Of a stretch of 37,686 nucleotides of DNA, positions 26,921 to 36,900 are shown piece after piece (the stretch's first letter is position 1; the number at the start of each line of letters is the position of its first letter). The DNA is taken from NCBI GenBank assembly GCA_025965635.1, contig JAOPWO010000302.1, positions 1 through 37,686 of the forward strand, written 5' to 3'. Position numbers and translations under genes: made by a program. The notes under the pieces were generated by a model. It was not told where the DNA came from, searched no databases, and saw only the letters and a program-made list of their open reading frames with translations. The DNA comes from Modestobacter sp. GTDB taxonomy: Bacteria; Actinomycetota; Actinomycetes; Mycobacteriales; Geodermatophilaceae.

Positions 26921-27769
26921 ATGACTCAACTGGATGCCCAGGCCACCGAGGAGGGCGCCGTCGCGGAGGCCGCCCGGGACAGCGTCGGCGACAAGCTGCG
27001 TGGCCGGGTCGCCTTCGTCACCGGCGGCACGAGGGGCATCGGCGCCGCCATCTGCCGCAGCCTGGCCACGCAGGGGGCCACGGTGGCTGCTGGATACAGC
27101 GGCAACGACGAGGCCGCAGCCAGCTTCCGGGACAGCTTCCACCAGGAGTTCCCCGGCGGGGGGTTCAGCGTCCACAAGGGGGACATCAGCTCCGGCGACG
27201 ACTGCCGGCGCACCGTGCAAGAGGTCATCGAAGAGCACGGCACGCTGGACATCCTGGTCAACAACGCCGGCATCACCGTCGATCGGGGCGTGCTGAAGAT
27301 GACCGACCAGGACTGGCAGCGGGTCATCGAGGTGAACCTGTCGGGCGCGTTCTACCTGTCCCAGGCGGCGCTGCGGCACATGCTCGACCGCGGCAGCGGC
27401 CGGATCATCAACATCTCGTCGGTCATCGGCGAGACGGGCAACATCGGGCAGACCAACTACGCCGCCGCCAAGTCGGGACTGTTCGGCCTCACCAAGACCC
27501 TCGCCCGCGAAGCCGCCTTCCAGCTGCAGAGAGCCGGCAAGCTCGACGGCCTCGGTGTCACCGTCAACACGGTGACCCCCGGGTTCATCGCCACCGAGAT
27601 GGTCTCGACCATGCCGGAGAAGGTGCTCGACTCCATCCGCGCCCGCATTCCGCTCGCCCGCCTGGGCGAGCCGGAGGAGATCGCCCGCGTCGTGCACTTC
27701 CTCGCCGCAGACGCCTCCGGCTACATCACCGGACAGGTCTGGGGCGTCAACGGAGGCCTGGACATGTAG
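26921..27769 (+). CDS. phaB: Acetoacetyl-CoA reductase (NADPH)
   Basis: A 282-aa short-chain dehydrogenase/reductase. The cofactor motif VTGGTRGIGAAICRSLA lies near residues 33-49, NNAGITVDRGVLKM (typical of PhaB/FabG) near 110, and the catalytic Ser-Tyr-Lys in ISSVIGETGNIGQTNYAAAK near 167-186. PGFIATEMV and the C-terminal GYITGQVWGVNGGLDM close it. PhaB reduces acetoacetyl-CoA to (R)-3-hydroxybutyryl-CoA, the monomer for PHA synthase. The N-terminal extension of about 25 residues is unusual but modest. GGAGG lies 7 bases before the ATG. PhaB rather than FabG is favoured by position in the PHA region; a FabG-like activity cannot be excluded. Confidence 0.85.
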   Translation: MTQLDAQATEEGAVAEAARDSVGDKLRGRVAFVTGGTRGIGAAICRSLATQGATVAAGYSGNDEAAASFRDSFHQEFPGGGFSVHKGDISSGDDCRRTVQEVIEEHGTLDILVNNAGITVDRGVLKMTDQDWQRVIEVNLSGAFYLSQAALRHMLDRGSGRIINISSVIGETGNIGQTNYAAAKSGLFGLTKTLAREAAFQLQRAGKLDGLGVTVNTVTPGFIATEMVSTMPEKVLDSIRARIPLARLGEPEEIARVVHFLAADASGYITGQVWGVNGGLDM

Positions 27770-27872
27770 GTACGGACCCGGCCGTGTCGTGTCCCGGTGT
27801 GTGGCGGAGGTCTCATCGGGTTAACGTCCATCCACTTCGCGGCGCGCAGCGCCGCCGACGAGGAGGTCGCAC

Positions 27873-29051
27873 GTGCCGGTTCCCAGCCCGAGACCGACGA
27901 TGACGCCGGCCTCGATCCTGGCCAGGCAGACGACAGCCAACACCGCTGCCAGTCTCGCCGAGATCGCCCAGGCCGCACAGCGGATGTGGTCGAGTGGTGC
28001 CGCCGGCCCCCTGGCGCCACTGCACCTGGCTGCCCGGAGCGCCCGTTGGTGGACGGCCATGGTCGACCGGAAGGTGCCCGAGTGGCACCTGCCGCACCGC
28101 ACGGTCCTCAGCACACCGTTCGCCCACGTGCACGACTTCTCCCCCGCCGACGCCCTTCCGGGTGTCGTGCCGACACTGGTACTGCCGCCGCAGGCCGGTC
28201 ACTCGTCCCACGTCGTCGACTTCGCCCCCGGACAGAGCCAGCTGACCGCGATCCTCGACGCCGGGCTCACCCAGCTGTACGCGATGGAGTGGCGGCCGGC
28301 AACGGCGCAGACGCGCGGGGTGACCATCACCGACTACCTGGAGGTCATCGACCGGGCGATCCTGCACGCCGGCGGACGGGCGAACCTGGTCGGCGACTGC
28401 CAGGGCGGGTGGCTGGCCGCCATCTATGCCGCGCTGCACCCCGAACGCGTGCACACCCTCACGCTCGCTGGGGCCCCGATCGACTTCCACGGCGGCGAGT
28501 CGGTCATCGCCGCGTCGACCCACCTGTTGACCTCGGCGCTGGGCATGGCGCCGTACCGCACCCTCGTCGCCCTGAACGGCGGGAACATGTCGGGCCGGGC
28601 CGTGCTCAGCAACTTCATCCTCATGCAGCCGCAGTCCGAGGTCGGCCGGCATCTGCAGCTGTTCGAGAACCTCGACGACCCCCAGCACGTCGAGCGTTAC
28701 CGGGTCTTCGAGGACTGGTTCAAGTACACCCAGGACATCCCGGGCGCCTTCTACCTCTGGCTGGTGGAGCACCTCTTCCAGCGCAACGAGTTGATCGACG
28801 GACGGCTCGTGGTCGGCGGGCGCCGGGCCGACCTGGCGAGGATCACCTGCCCGCTGCTGCTGCTGGCCGGGGCGAAGGACCACATCACGCCCCCGGCGCA
28901 GCTGTTCGCCGCTGCCCGTGCGGTCGGTACCCCGCCCGCCGGCATCGTGCAGCGCACGTCGTCGGCCGGGCACCTCGGCCTCTTCACCGGCCGCCAGGCC
29001 CTGACCGAGGACTGGCCCGTCCTCATGGCCGAGGTCCGGCGGTGCAGCTGA
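27873..29051 (+). CDS. PhaC-like alpha/beta-fold protein with Cys nucleophile
   Basis: A 392-aa protein resembling PHA synthases in its core. The box GDCQGG (Cys176) fits the synthase motif G-x-C-x-G; the likely Asp336 is in LAGAKDHITPP and His367 in SSAGHLGLFTG. LPPQAGHSSHVVDFAPGQSQ replaces the usual synthase PPWINKYYVLDL region, and TITDYLEVIDRAI precedes the box. It is much shorter than the class I synthase nearby and lacks its N-terminal domain. It could be a class III-like synthase, an intracellular PHA depolymerase (some of which also use Cys), or a transferase. The GTG start is supported by AGGAGG six bases upstream. It follows phaB by 103 bases on the same strand. Confidence 0.7.
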   Translation: MPVPSPRPTMTPASILARQTTANTAASLAEIAQAAQRMWSSGAAGPLAPLHLAARSARWWTAMVDRKVPEWHLPHRTVLSTPFAHVHDFSPADALPGVVPTLVLPPQAGHSSHVVDFAPGQSQLTAILDAGLTQLYAMEWRPATAQTRGVTITDYLEVIDRAILHAGGRANLVGDCQGGWLAAIYAALHPERVHTLTLAGAPIDFHGGESVIAASTHLLTSALGMAPYRTLVALNGGNMSGRAVLSNFILMQPQSEVGRHLQLFENLDDPQHVERYRVFEDWFKYTQDIPGAFYLWLVEHLFQRNELIDGRLVVGGRRADLARITCPLLLLAGAKDHITPPAQLFAAARAVGTPPAGIVQRTSSAGHLGLFTGRQALTEDWPVLMAEVRRCS

Positions 29052-29085
29052 CCTCCGGGAGTCCTCCCGCCGGCAGCAGGAGACG

Positions 29086-29463
29086 TCAGGCAGGTGGCGT
29101 CCGGCGGTCCACGAAGCTCCGGTAGACCTGCACCAGCGCGTCCCGCTCCTCAGGGGTCAGGTCCGGGTCGGTGCGGATGGCCTCCTCGGTGGGAGGCGGC
29201 GCGGGTGCCTCCTCCCGCGCTGCCTCTGGCGCGAAACCAGCCTGCACCAGGAGCGTGTCGGCCGGGATGCCGAGCGCTTGGGCGATCGCGTGCAACACCC
29301 TCAGGGAGGGCTGGTGCAGGCCGCGCTCCACCTGGCTGAGGTAGGCGTTGGACACCTTGGTCAGGCCGGCCATGCCCCGCAGCGACAGGTCGGCCATCTG
29401 CCGCTGCAGACGGATGTACTCGCCGAGCTGCCGAACCCGCGGATCCTCGTTCCCTGCCGCCAC
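29086..29463 (-). CDS. XRE-family transcriptional regulator in the PHA cluster
   Basis: A 125-aa protein from a GTG at 29463, preceded by GAGGAGG at good spacing; an in-frame ATG at 29499 gives 137 aa. Residues about 10-75 are a helix-turn-helix: GEYIRLQRQMADLSLRGMA, LTKVSNAYLSQVERGLHQPS and VLHAIAQALGIPADTLL. The C-terminal part is Ala/Pro/Glu-rich and ends with a small helix LTPEERDALVQVYRSFVDRR. It lies downstream of phaC on the same strand (gap about 190 bases) and is convergent with the PhaC-like gene. Control of PHA genes is plausible by location only; target and effector are unknown. Confidence 0.82.
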   Translation of the reverse strand: MAAGNEDPRVRQLGEYIRLQRQMADLSLRGMAGLTKVSNAYLSQVERGLHQPSLRVLHAIAQALGIPADTLLVQAGFAPEAAREEAPAPPPTEEAIRTDPDLTPEERDALVQVYRSFVDRRTPPA

Positions 29464-29656
29464 CGTGCCCTCCTCGGTCGGGCACCCAGTCTCACCCATG
29501 GCGGTGACCGCCCCAGCGGTGCCCCGGCCGCCTCCCCCGGGGAGTGGACCGTCGACGCGCGATCGGGCACGAGGCGCAACGGTGGCGCGGTCGGTGACCG
29601 ATGCGCCCGGCGCCTCGCCGCATGGCGATCGGGCCGCTGACCGGCCCGACCCGCTG

Positions 29657-31402
29657 TCAGGTCCGGACGTACGTGCCCGGGCCCTGCCCCAGGACCGGAT
29701 GTCGATCACTGCCGAGGGTCGGCGGGTCGACGAGGGGTCCGGAGTTCTCGTCCGACCAGCGCGTCCAGTCCTCCCACCACGACCCGCTGCACCGCTCGGC
29801 GGCCGCCGACCAGGCGGACGCCGTGATCGGCAGCGCCTCATCGGTGGGCAGCACCTGGTACCAGGCCTTGGGCCCCGGCGGGTTCACGATGCCGGCGATG
29901 TGGCCACCGCTGCTGAGGACGAAGCGGACGGGTCCGCTCACCAACCCCGTCGTCTTGTACGACGCCTGCCAGGGCACGATGTGGTCGTTGATCGCGCTCA
30001 CCACGTACGTCGGGGCCTTGATCGCCGACAGGTCGATCCTTCGTCCCGCGATCTGCAGATCGCCTGTCGCCAGCTTGTTCTCCACGTAGAAGTTGCGCAG
30101 GTAGAAGGCGTGCATCTCCGCCGGCATCCTCGTGCTGTCGGCGTTCCACGCGAGGATGTCGAAGACCGGCGGCTCCTCGCCCAGCAGCCAGTTGGCGACG
30201 ACGTAGTTGAAGATGAGGTCGTTGGCCCGCAGCACGTCGAACGTGCCCGCCATCGAGGCGCCGTCCAGCACGCCGGAGCGGCGCATCTTGCGCTCGAGGC
30301 GCTCGACGGTCCGCAGGTCGGTGAACGCCTTGAGCGGCCCGGGATCGGCGTAGTCCAGCATGGTGTTCAGCAGGGTGAGTGTGCCGATCCGCTGGTCGCC
30401 GGACTGCCGCAGGTACGCGTCGGTGATCGCCGTGAGTGCGCCGCCCAGGCAGAGCCCGACGATGTCGATCGCCTCCGCGCCGGTGATCTCCGCGATCACG
30501 TCGAGGGCGGCCTGCGGACCGTGGACCAGGTAGTCGTCCATGGTCGTGCCGGCCATCTCCGCGGACGCGTTCTTGTAACTGATCGCGAAGACGGTGCGGC
30601 CGTGCTGGACGGCCCACTCGATGAAGCTCCGCTGCGGCGCGAGGTCCATCACGTAGTACTTGTTGATCCACGGTGGGCTGCACAGCAGCGGGTGGGCGCG
30701 GACCTGTTCGGACTGCGGCTCGTACTGCAGCAACTCCATCAGGTCGTTGCGATAGACGACCTTGGCCGGCGTGGCGGCGAGGTTGCGGCCGATCTCGAAA
30801 GACCGCGTGTCGACCTGCCTCGGGCGCCCGCCGTTGGTCAGCACGTCGTCGACGAGGTGACGGGCGCCTCGCGCGAGGCTCACCCCCCCGGTGTCGAACG
30901 CGCGCTTGAGCGCCGCCGGGTTCGTGGCCAGGAAATTGGTCGGCGCGAGCGAGTCGAGCAGGAGCTCGGTGGCGATGGACGCCTTGCGCGCGGTGTCCGG
31001 GTCGAGCGCGGCGGAGTCGACCACCCCGCGGGCGAAGCGGCAGGCGGCCGCATAGCCGAGGCGCGTGCCGTAGAAGAACGGATTGGTGCTCCACGCCGGG
31101 TCGGCGAACCGCCGGTCCTTCGGGTCCAGCGGGACCGGTGGCTCGATCGGCCGCCCCAACCACTGCGCCGCAGCCGCCAGCGGCACCCGTGCGAGGTCGG
31201 CGGACAGCTGCACGGCCGCCGACGCGGACTGCAGGGGTCGAGCGGCGGACGCGCGCACGACCTGGACCAACGCCTCACCGAGCCCGGCTGCGTCGAGGTG
31301 CTCGAACAGATCGGACTCCGGCGCCAGCGTGCTCGCCGCCCGCTCACCGACCTCCCCCCGCGCTGCCGACGGGTCCTGCGCTGCCGACGGGTCCTGGACC
31401 AT
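29657..31402 (-). CDS. phaC: Class I poly(3-hydroxyalkanoate) synthase
   Basis: A 581-aa polymerase that builds PHA from (R)-3-hydroxyacyl-CoA. The N-terminal PhaC domain is seen (RRFADPAWSTNPFF, near 98-110). The catalytic part has LLCSPPWINKYYVMDLAP near 240-257, the lipase-like box GLCLGG with Cys318, Asp473 in SAINDHIVPW, and His501 in SSGGHIAGIVNPP. Length and a PhaE-free context fit class I. The ATG at 31402 begins MVQDPSAAQDPSAARGE, whose six-residue repeat comes from an 18-bp tandem duplication; a longer frame from 31471 looks non-coding. The short phasin gene lies 118 bases upstream on the same strand, so the two probably share a transcript. Confidence 0.94.
   Translation of the reverse strand: MVQDPSAAQDPSAARGEVGERAASTLAPESDLFEHLDAAGLGEALVQVVRASAARPLQSASAAVQLSADLARVPLAAAAQWLGRPIEPPVPLDPKDRRFADPAWSTNPFFYGTRLGYAAACRFARGVVDSAALDPDTARKASIATELLLDSLAPTNFLATNPAALKRAFDTGGVSLARGARHLVDDVLTNGGRPRQVDTRSFEIGRNLAATPAKVVYRNDLMELLQYEPQSEQVRAHPLLCSPPWINKYYVMDLAPQRSFIEWAVQHGRTVFAISYKNASAEMAGTTMDDYLVHGPQAALDVIAEITGAEAIDIVGLCLGGALTAITDAYLRQSGDQRIGTLTLLNTMLDYADPGPLKAFTDLRTVERLERKMRRSGVLDGASMAGTFDVLRANDLIFNYVVANWLLGEEPPVFDILAWNADSTRMPAEMHAFYLRNFYVENKLATGDLQIAGRRIDLSAIKAPTYVVSAINDHIVPWQASYKTTGLVSGPVRFVLSSGGHIAGIVNPPGPKAWYQVLPTDEALPITASAWSAAAERCSGSWWEDWTRWSDENSGPLVDPPTLGSDRHPVLGQGPGTYVRT
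31360..31395. repeat. 18-bp tandem duplication at the phaC 5' end
   Basis: GCGCTGCCGACGGGTCCT occurs twice head-to-tail at 31360-31377 and 31378-31395 (plus-strand sense). It encodes the doubled QDPSAA/QDPSAAR stretch right after the PhaC initiator. Slippage in this repeat would change length in frame. Confidence 0.8.
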
Positions 31403-31520
31403 GCGCCCATGGTGGCCTGCCCGGCAGCCGTGCGCACCCCTTGCCGGCACACCGACCTGGACGGCTGCCACGACCGTGCACCGACCGCCGCCAGCCCGAT
31501 GGCCCGCACCGGGCCACCGG

Positions 31521-31802
31521 TCAGCGCTTGAGCTGGTCGCGCCAGGCGTTGAGGAAGACCTCCGAGGTCTCCCGGACGAAGTTCGCGTGCGTGGTGGCCA
31601 GCGTGCTCGCCCAGTCCTGCCCGGTGCCCTGGGCCGCCTTCTCCTCGAAGTCGAGCACGTTCTTGAGCATCCGCTCGTAGCCCTCCAGGAACGTGAGCCC
31701 GTTCTTCTTGGCCTGGGCGACGACCTTCTCGCTGAGGTCGCGGACGCGCTGCGTCGCGGCGTCCATGTCGCCGGCCATGTTCGAACTGCTGGTCTCCGTC
31801 AC
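31521..31802 (-). CDS. Short phasin-like protein
   Basis: A 93-aa helical protein from a GTG at 31802 with GGAG eight bases upstream; an ATG at 31778 is the alternative. It reads ATQRVRDLSEKVVAQAKKNG, LTFLEGYERMLKNVLDFEEK, and WASTLATTHANFVRETSEVF followed by LNAWRDQLKR. This amphipathic pattern and the terminal TREVSEVF-like segment resemble the short phasins encoded next to phaC in many actinobacteria and proteobacteria. It should bind the surface of PHA granules. It precedes phaC on the same strand and probably starts the phaP-phaC transcript. Confidence 0.75.
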   Translation of the reverse strand: MTETSSSNMAGDMDAATQRVRDLSEKVVAQAKKNGLTFLEGYERMLKNVLDFEEKAAQGTGQDWASTLATTHANFVRETSEVFLNAWRDQLKR

Positions 31803-31837
31803 GCGAGTGACTCCATTCTCGGGGTAGGGACGCCCTT

Positions 31838-31873
31838 CTCCTACGCTAGCGCCCCTCCCACCGCCCGGTCCAC
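31838..31873 (-). promoter_or_regulatory. Possible promoter of the short phasin-phaC unit
   Basis: On the minus strand TGGACC is followed after 18 bases by TAGCGT, a weak sigma-70-like pair about 40 bases before the phasin GTG. The surrounding 31803-31975 gap separates this unit from the KAS III gene stop and shows no gene. Confidence 0.3.
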
Positions 31874-31975
31874 GGCCGCGACCGCCGAGGTGGGCGCCTC
31901 GGCGCCGTCCGGCCAGGTTGCTTCCTGAGCGACGACCCGCCCCGGGACGATGCGCCGTCAGCACACCTGTCCCCG

Positions 31976-33931
31976 TCAGCCGAAGGCCACCCGCGCCTCC
32001 TCCGACGCCGGCGAGGGTCCGTTCGACGCCGGGAGGGGCCCGGGCGCGCTGAGGTCCGGGCCAGCCGGTTGCTGCACCGCCACGACCGCGGGATCCAGTG
32101 TCAGGACGGTGTACCCGGCCACTGCTCCCGCGCCGAAGCCGGGCGCGAAGATCCGTACCGGCCTGGAGATGACGCCGTCGCGCACCGCGTCGTGGATGGC
32201 CAGCGGGATGCTCGCCGACGAGGTGTTCCCGACCTCCTCGATGTTGAAGTACAGCTGATCGGGGGTGAGCCCGGCCTGCTGGGCCAGCTGCAGCACCATG
32301 GTCTTGTTGGCCTGGTGCGGGACGATGAGGTCGATGCTGTCCAGCAAGGAGCCCGCCCGGCCGTCCGGGTCGGGCAGGGCGGTGATCTCCTCGATCATCT
32401 GCGCGAGGTAGCGGCCGGCCAGCGCCTTCACGTGCGGGCCGAAGACGGTGATGTTGTTGTCGAAGACCGGGTTGGGCCAGATGATGGAGTTCACCTCGCT
32501 GGCCGGACCGCTGGCGTAGGTCTGCATGTAGTGGAAGTCCGGAGCGGCGCCGTCCGGCGCCGGTCCCACGACCATCGCCGCCGCGCCGTCCCCGAAGATC
32601 ATGCGTGAGGTGCGGACGTTGCCGATCTTGTCGGAGAACTTCTCGACGCACACCACCAGGACCGGCCTGGCCACCTCCTGCAGCAGCCGGGTCGCCTCGG
32701 CCAGCCCGTAGGGCATCCCCGCACAGGCGGCGATGATGTCGTAGGCGGCGTGGGTCTGGTGGATCCCGAGCTGACCGCAGATGTAGGTGGCCAGGGACGG
32801 GATCAGCCGCGAGCTGGTGCAGGTGCACACCAGGACGCCGCCGATCTCCTCCGGTTCCCGCTGGGCCTTCGCCAGCGCAGCCTGCGCGGCCTGCAGACCG
32901 AGCTCCTCCAGGCTCAGCGAGCTGTACCGGCGCTGCTCGATCCCGGTCTTGTCGCGGATCTCGTCGGCACCCATCGGCGACCAGTTGTAGGCGGAGTTGC
33001 GGATCAGGTCCGCGTTGCTGCACACCTGGTCGCCGTGCACGGCCGCCAGCGACTCCAGGCGGGGCAGGACGGCGAACTGGCCGCGCACGTCGATCGCCGG
33101 GAACGGACGCACCGGTGGCCGCGGATCCCGGGCCGCCGCCGCCGGCCGGCTCCGGACGCCGGCGTCCAGCCGCCGCAGGAAGGCCCGCACCTCGGCGTCG
33201 CGGGGGTGGAAGGTGACCACGTGGTCGTCGTCGGCCAGCTGGCCGGCCCTGACCAGCTCCACCTGCGACCGGTCCCACGGGTACTGGTTGTGCAGCACCA
33301 TCGCCCACCGGAGCAGCGCCTCGAGCTCGGGGACCTCCTCGTCACAGTCCAGGATGTCGGTGTAGCCGTAGACCGGGTAGTCCGGGTCGTAGTCCGGCAG
33401 CCGGAAGGTGAGGTTGTCCGGCGTCTCCAGGAACTGGGCCACCGTCGGCTTGATCGCGGGGAGCGTGGTCGCATGGTTCCGGCGGTTGCCGAAGACGTCG
33501 AAGAGGATCTCGAAGATCCGGTCCTCGACCGCCCCGTCCCACTGGGCCGGCAGCGTCGGGTAGGCCGACCGGACCGCGGCGATCTTGGTGTCCCCGTCCT
33601 CCCAGGGTTCCAGCACGGGCAGGAAGACGTCGGTCCGGGTCCGGGGCACGTCGGCCCACCGCGTCGGCCGCTTGTCGTACATGGTCATCGCGAAGCGGTT
33701 GGCCCAGAACAGGTTCAGGGCCAGGTCCCGCATGAGGGCGTACCGGCTCTCGTAACCGCCGATCCGGATCTTCTCCAGGATGTCGGTGCCGCTGGGGGCC
33801 TTGGTCTCGAAGTCCCGGCGGATGACGCTGTCGAGCTGCTCTAGGGACTCCATGGTGGAGAAGTCCAGCTGCGGGAAGATGTTCGAGGGCAGCACCAGGC
33901 GACCGTGCCGGTTGAGAACGAACGCGTTCAT
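31976..33931 (-). CDS. KAS III-like beta-ketoacyl synthase with an unassigned N-terminal domain
   Basis: A 651-aa protein. Residues about 285-625 are a complete ketoacyl-synthase III domain: IRDKTGIEQRRYSSLSLEEL, the nucleophile Cys403 in AACAGMPYGLAEA, MIFGDGAAAMVVGP, His539 in IVPHQANKTM, and Asn569 in EEVGNTSSASIPLAI. The Cys-His-Asn triad is therefore intact. Residues 1-285 match no domain I know; they contain ALNLFWANRFAMTMYDKRPT and PDYDPDYPVYGYTDILDCDE. KAS III enzymes condense an acyl-CoA with malonyl-ACP or malonyl-CoA; the NphT7 branch makes acetoacetyl-CoA. The ATG overlaps the stop of the acyl-CoA carboxylase gene (ATGA), so malonyl-CoA is the likely extender. The final 30 residues are Pro/Ala-rich. 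The product is inferred, not known. Confidence 0.82.
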   Translation of the reverse strand: MNAFVLNRHGRLVLPSNIFPQLDFSTMESLEQLDSVIRRDFETKAPSGTDILEKIRIGGYESRYALMRDLALNLFWANRFAMTMYDKRPTRWADVPRTRTDVFLPVLEPWEDGDTKIAAVRSAYPTLPAQWDGAVEDRIFEILFDVFGNRRNHATTLPAIKPTVAQFLETPDNLTFRLPDYDPDYPVYGYTDILDCDEEVPELEALLRWAMVLHNQYPWDRSQVELVRAGQLADDDHVVTFHPRDAEVRAFLRRLDAGVRSRPAAAARDPRPPVRPFPAIDVRGQFAVLPRLESLAAVHGDQVCSNADLIRNSAYNWSPMGADEIRDKTGIEQRRYSSLSLEELGLQAAQAALAKAQREPEEIGGVLVCTCTSSRLIPSLATYICGQLGIHQTHAAYDIIAACAGMPYGLAEATRLLQEVARPVLVVCVEKFSDKIGNVRTSRMIFGDGAAAMVVGPAPDGAAPDFHYMQTYASGPASEVNSIIWPNPVFDNNITVFGPHVKALAGRYLAQMIEEITALPDPDGRAGSLLDSIDLIVPHQANKTMVLQLAQQAGLTPDQLYFNIEEVGNTSSASIPLAIHDAVRDGVISRPVRIFAPGFGAGAVAGYTVLTLDPAVVAVQQPAGPDLSAPGPLPASNGPSPASEEARVAFG

Positions 33932-36900
33932 GTCGACTCCTCCTGGACAACGTGCGGCGTGCCCCGTGTGGCGCGCTGCATCCCTCGCTCCACGGCGGCG
34001 ACGAGGCGGGGCCGGAGCTCGGCGGCGGGGATGATGGCGTGCACGGAGCCCACCTCGCGGGCCCGCTCTATGTTGTGCACCGCCTCGAACTCCGCCGCCA
34101 CCTCGCCCAGCTTCTCCGAGCGGACGGCGCTGCGCAGGGCCGTCAGCTCCGCCCGGAGCCGGGCCTGCCCGACCCCGTCGGCCGCGACCAGCGCCGCCTC
34201 CAGGTCACGCACGCGGGGATCGGCGGCGGTGCGCTTGTCGACCTGCCCCGTGAACACCACTGCGGCAGCGGGCGCCCCGCCGAGGACCGAGGCATAGGAC
34301 CCCTCGACCGCCAGCACCTCCATGTTGTCGTTCAGGACGCCGGAGAACACCACGAACGCCCCGCCGTGGTACCGGGAGATGACGCAGAAGACGATCGGGC
34401 CGTCGAAGTTGACGATCGCGCGGCCGATCTCGGCGCCGTACTCCAGCTGCACGTTGCGCAACGACTCCGGTGAGCCGTCGAAACCCGAGAGGTTGGCCAG
34501 CACCACCAGCGGCCGGTTGCCACTGCACGCGTTGATCGCCCGCGCAGCCTTCTTCGACGACCGCGGGAACAGCGTCCCGGCGGTCCACTGATCGGGCCCG
34601 TCCGCCGGGAAGCTCCCGCGTCGCGGGATGGGTCGGGACTCGATCCCCAGGATCGTGACGGGGTGGCCACCCAGGTGGGCGTCGTGGACGACGGTGGTGT
34701 CGGCGTCGGCCATGCCCGCCCAGCGCTCGAGCACCGGGTGGTCGGAGTCGCTGACGGCCCGCATGACCGTCCGGATGTCGAAGGCCTTCTTCCGGTCGGG
34801 GTTGGCCTCGGCCGAGAAGATGTCGCCGACCGTGGTGAACTCGCTCGACGGGTGCTGGTGCGGGAACGGGCGCACGTCCCGGTCCGTCGGGTCGGCGGTG
34901 TCGGCCGGCCGGGCCCAGCGCTCGCCGGGTGCGACGTAGGCGTGTTCGTAGTGCTGGAACAGCAGCTCGACCGCGGCAGTCAGGTTCGGTGCCCAGTACT
35001 GCGCCTGCCCGTTGGGCCCCATGACGCGGTCGTAGCCGCCGATCCCGAAGTTGTCCTCGGCCGAGACGCCGCCGGAGTAGTCCAGCGAGTGCTTCCCGGT
35101 GAGCACCATCGCGCTGTCCGGCGTCATGACCAGGATGCCCTTGGTGTGCATCAGCATCGTGGCCTCGGCGTTCCAGTACGGCTGCGCGCCGACGTTGATG
35201 CCGGCGACGACGACGTTCACCTCGCCGCCCGCCTGGGTGAACGAGATCAGCCGGCGCAGCGCGCGGGCGACCCAGTCCATGTTCTCGGTGCCGCTGTCCA
35301 TCGAGATGCGCGCTCCGGAGGACAGCGCGAACCACTCGACCGGGATGCCGCGCTGCTCGGCCAGGTCCAGCGCGGCGACCACGCGCGCGCACTCCGGCTC
35401 GGCCACGGTGCCGAGTGCCTTCGTCGGGTCACCGAACAGGACCACCCTCGACATGCCTTCGGGGTACCGCTTCGTCGGTGTCTCCACCACGCCTGCCACC
35501 AGCCCGGCCGTGTTCCGACCGGGTGGACGCTGGACCGGCACCAGCCGGCCGGCCCCGTCCAGGTCGTGCTCGACGAAGGTGCCTCCCGGACCCGCCAGCA
35601 GCGGCGCGAGCTCGTAGGGGTACACCGTGCCGCGGGCGCGGGAGCGCAGCACCTTCTGGGTGTAGTCGTCCAATGGCCGCATCGGCTCGGTCGGCCGGTC
35701 GGTCACCCGCATGCTGACGCCGGTGCCGGGGGCGTAGGAGAAGCGCAGCGCGACCTCCCGGGGCGACTGGGCCCCCTCCTCCTGCAGCCGGGCCAGCAGG
35801 ATGATCTCCTCCAGTCCAGCTCCTGCTGTCAGCGGCGCGGACGCCCGCGCGAGGCTCGCCAGTTCCGACAGCGGGACCTCGATCGAGGGCCAGGCGTAGA
35901 GGAACACCCGGTTGTGGTCCAGGGGGCGAGCGGACCGCCGCTGCGACTGCGCCCGGCGGAGGCCGTCCAGACAGGCCGTCAACTGCCGCTCGACCGTCGG
36001 GTAGGCGACGACCACGCCTGCGTCGTCCCGGACCGCGGTCAGGTCACGGACCTCCGCCATGGCGATGAACCGCTCGTCGCCCGGGTTCTCCTTCGCGACG
36101 ATGTGGAACAGGTAGGTGTCCTCCGCCGACGGCAGGCGGACCCCGTCGAAGTTCTTCAGGCGCCAGAGGTTGAGCCGCTGCGCGGTCAGCGGGTGCAGGC
36201 CGCGGATGAGCCGGTCCTCGACCAGCCCGCCCGCGTCCGGGCCGTCCGTCGCCGGTCGGAAGGTCACGGCCTCGGCATCGCCGTCGGGCGTGGACACCGT
36301 CACCGTCACCCGGCGGGCCGTCCGCAACGGCGCCAGCCCGTCCAGCAGGTCGCGCAGTTCCGCTGCCATCGTGTCGGTGTCCGCCGGACGGTCCGGCCAG
36401 GACAGGTAGAGGTCCACCAGCAGGTGCGGGGGGTCGGCGACGTCTCCGGCCGCCCCCGCGAGCGCGGCGAGGGCCGCGGACAGGGCGTCCCGCTCCGTCA
36501 TCAGGGCGACCAGGTGCAGTCGCGTCCCGCTCAGCTCGTAGTCCGCCGAGACGCAGGAGTGACCGTCGAGCAGGGAGGACCGCACGTGCTCCAGGTCCCG
36601 GCTGCGGTAGTAGCGGCGGGTGAGGACCTCGAGCACCGGGTCGGGCTCCGCCGTCCGACGCCCGGCACGCCGGCCCAACAGCCGGATCAACGGCTCGGGG
36701 CTCGCCACGAGCGTCTCGATCTGCGCCATGCTGTCGCTGGTGTCACCGCGCGCGCCTGCCTCGTCGAGCTGGGCCAGCAGCCGGGAGGCCTCGTCGAGCA
36801 CCTCCTGACGGGCCTGCTGCAACACCGGCTCCTCGAAGAACCGGAAGCGGACGGCGCGGGCCAGGTCACCGACCGACGGATAGCGCAGCTGGGTGGCGGT

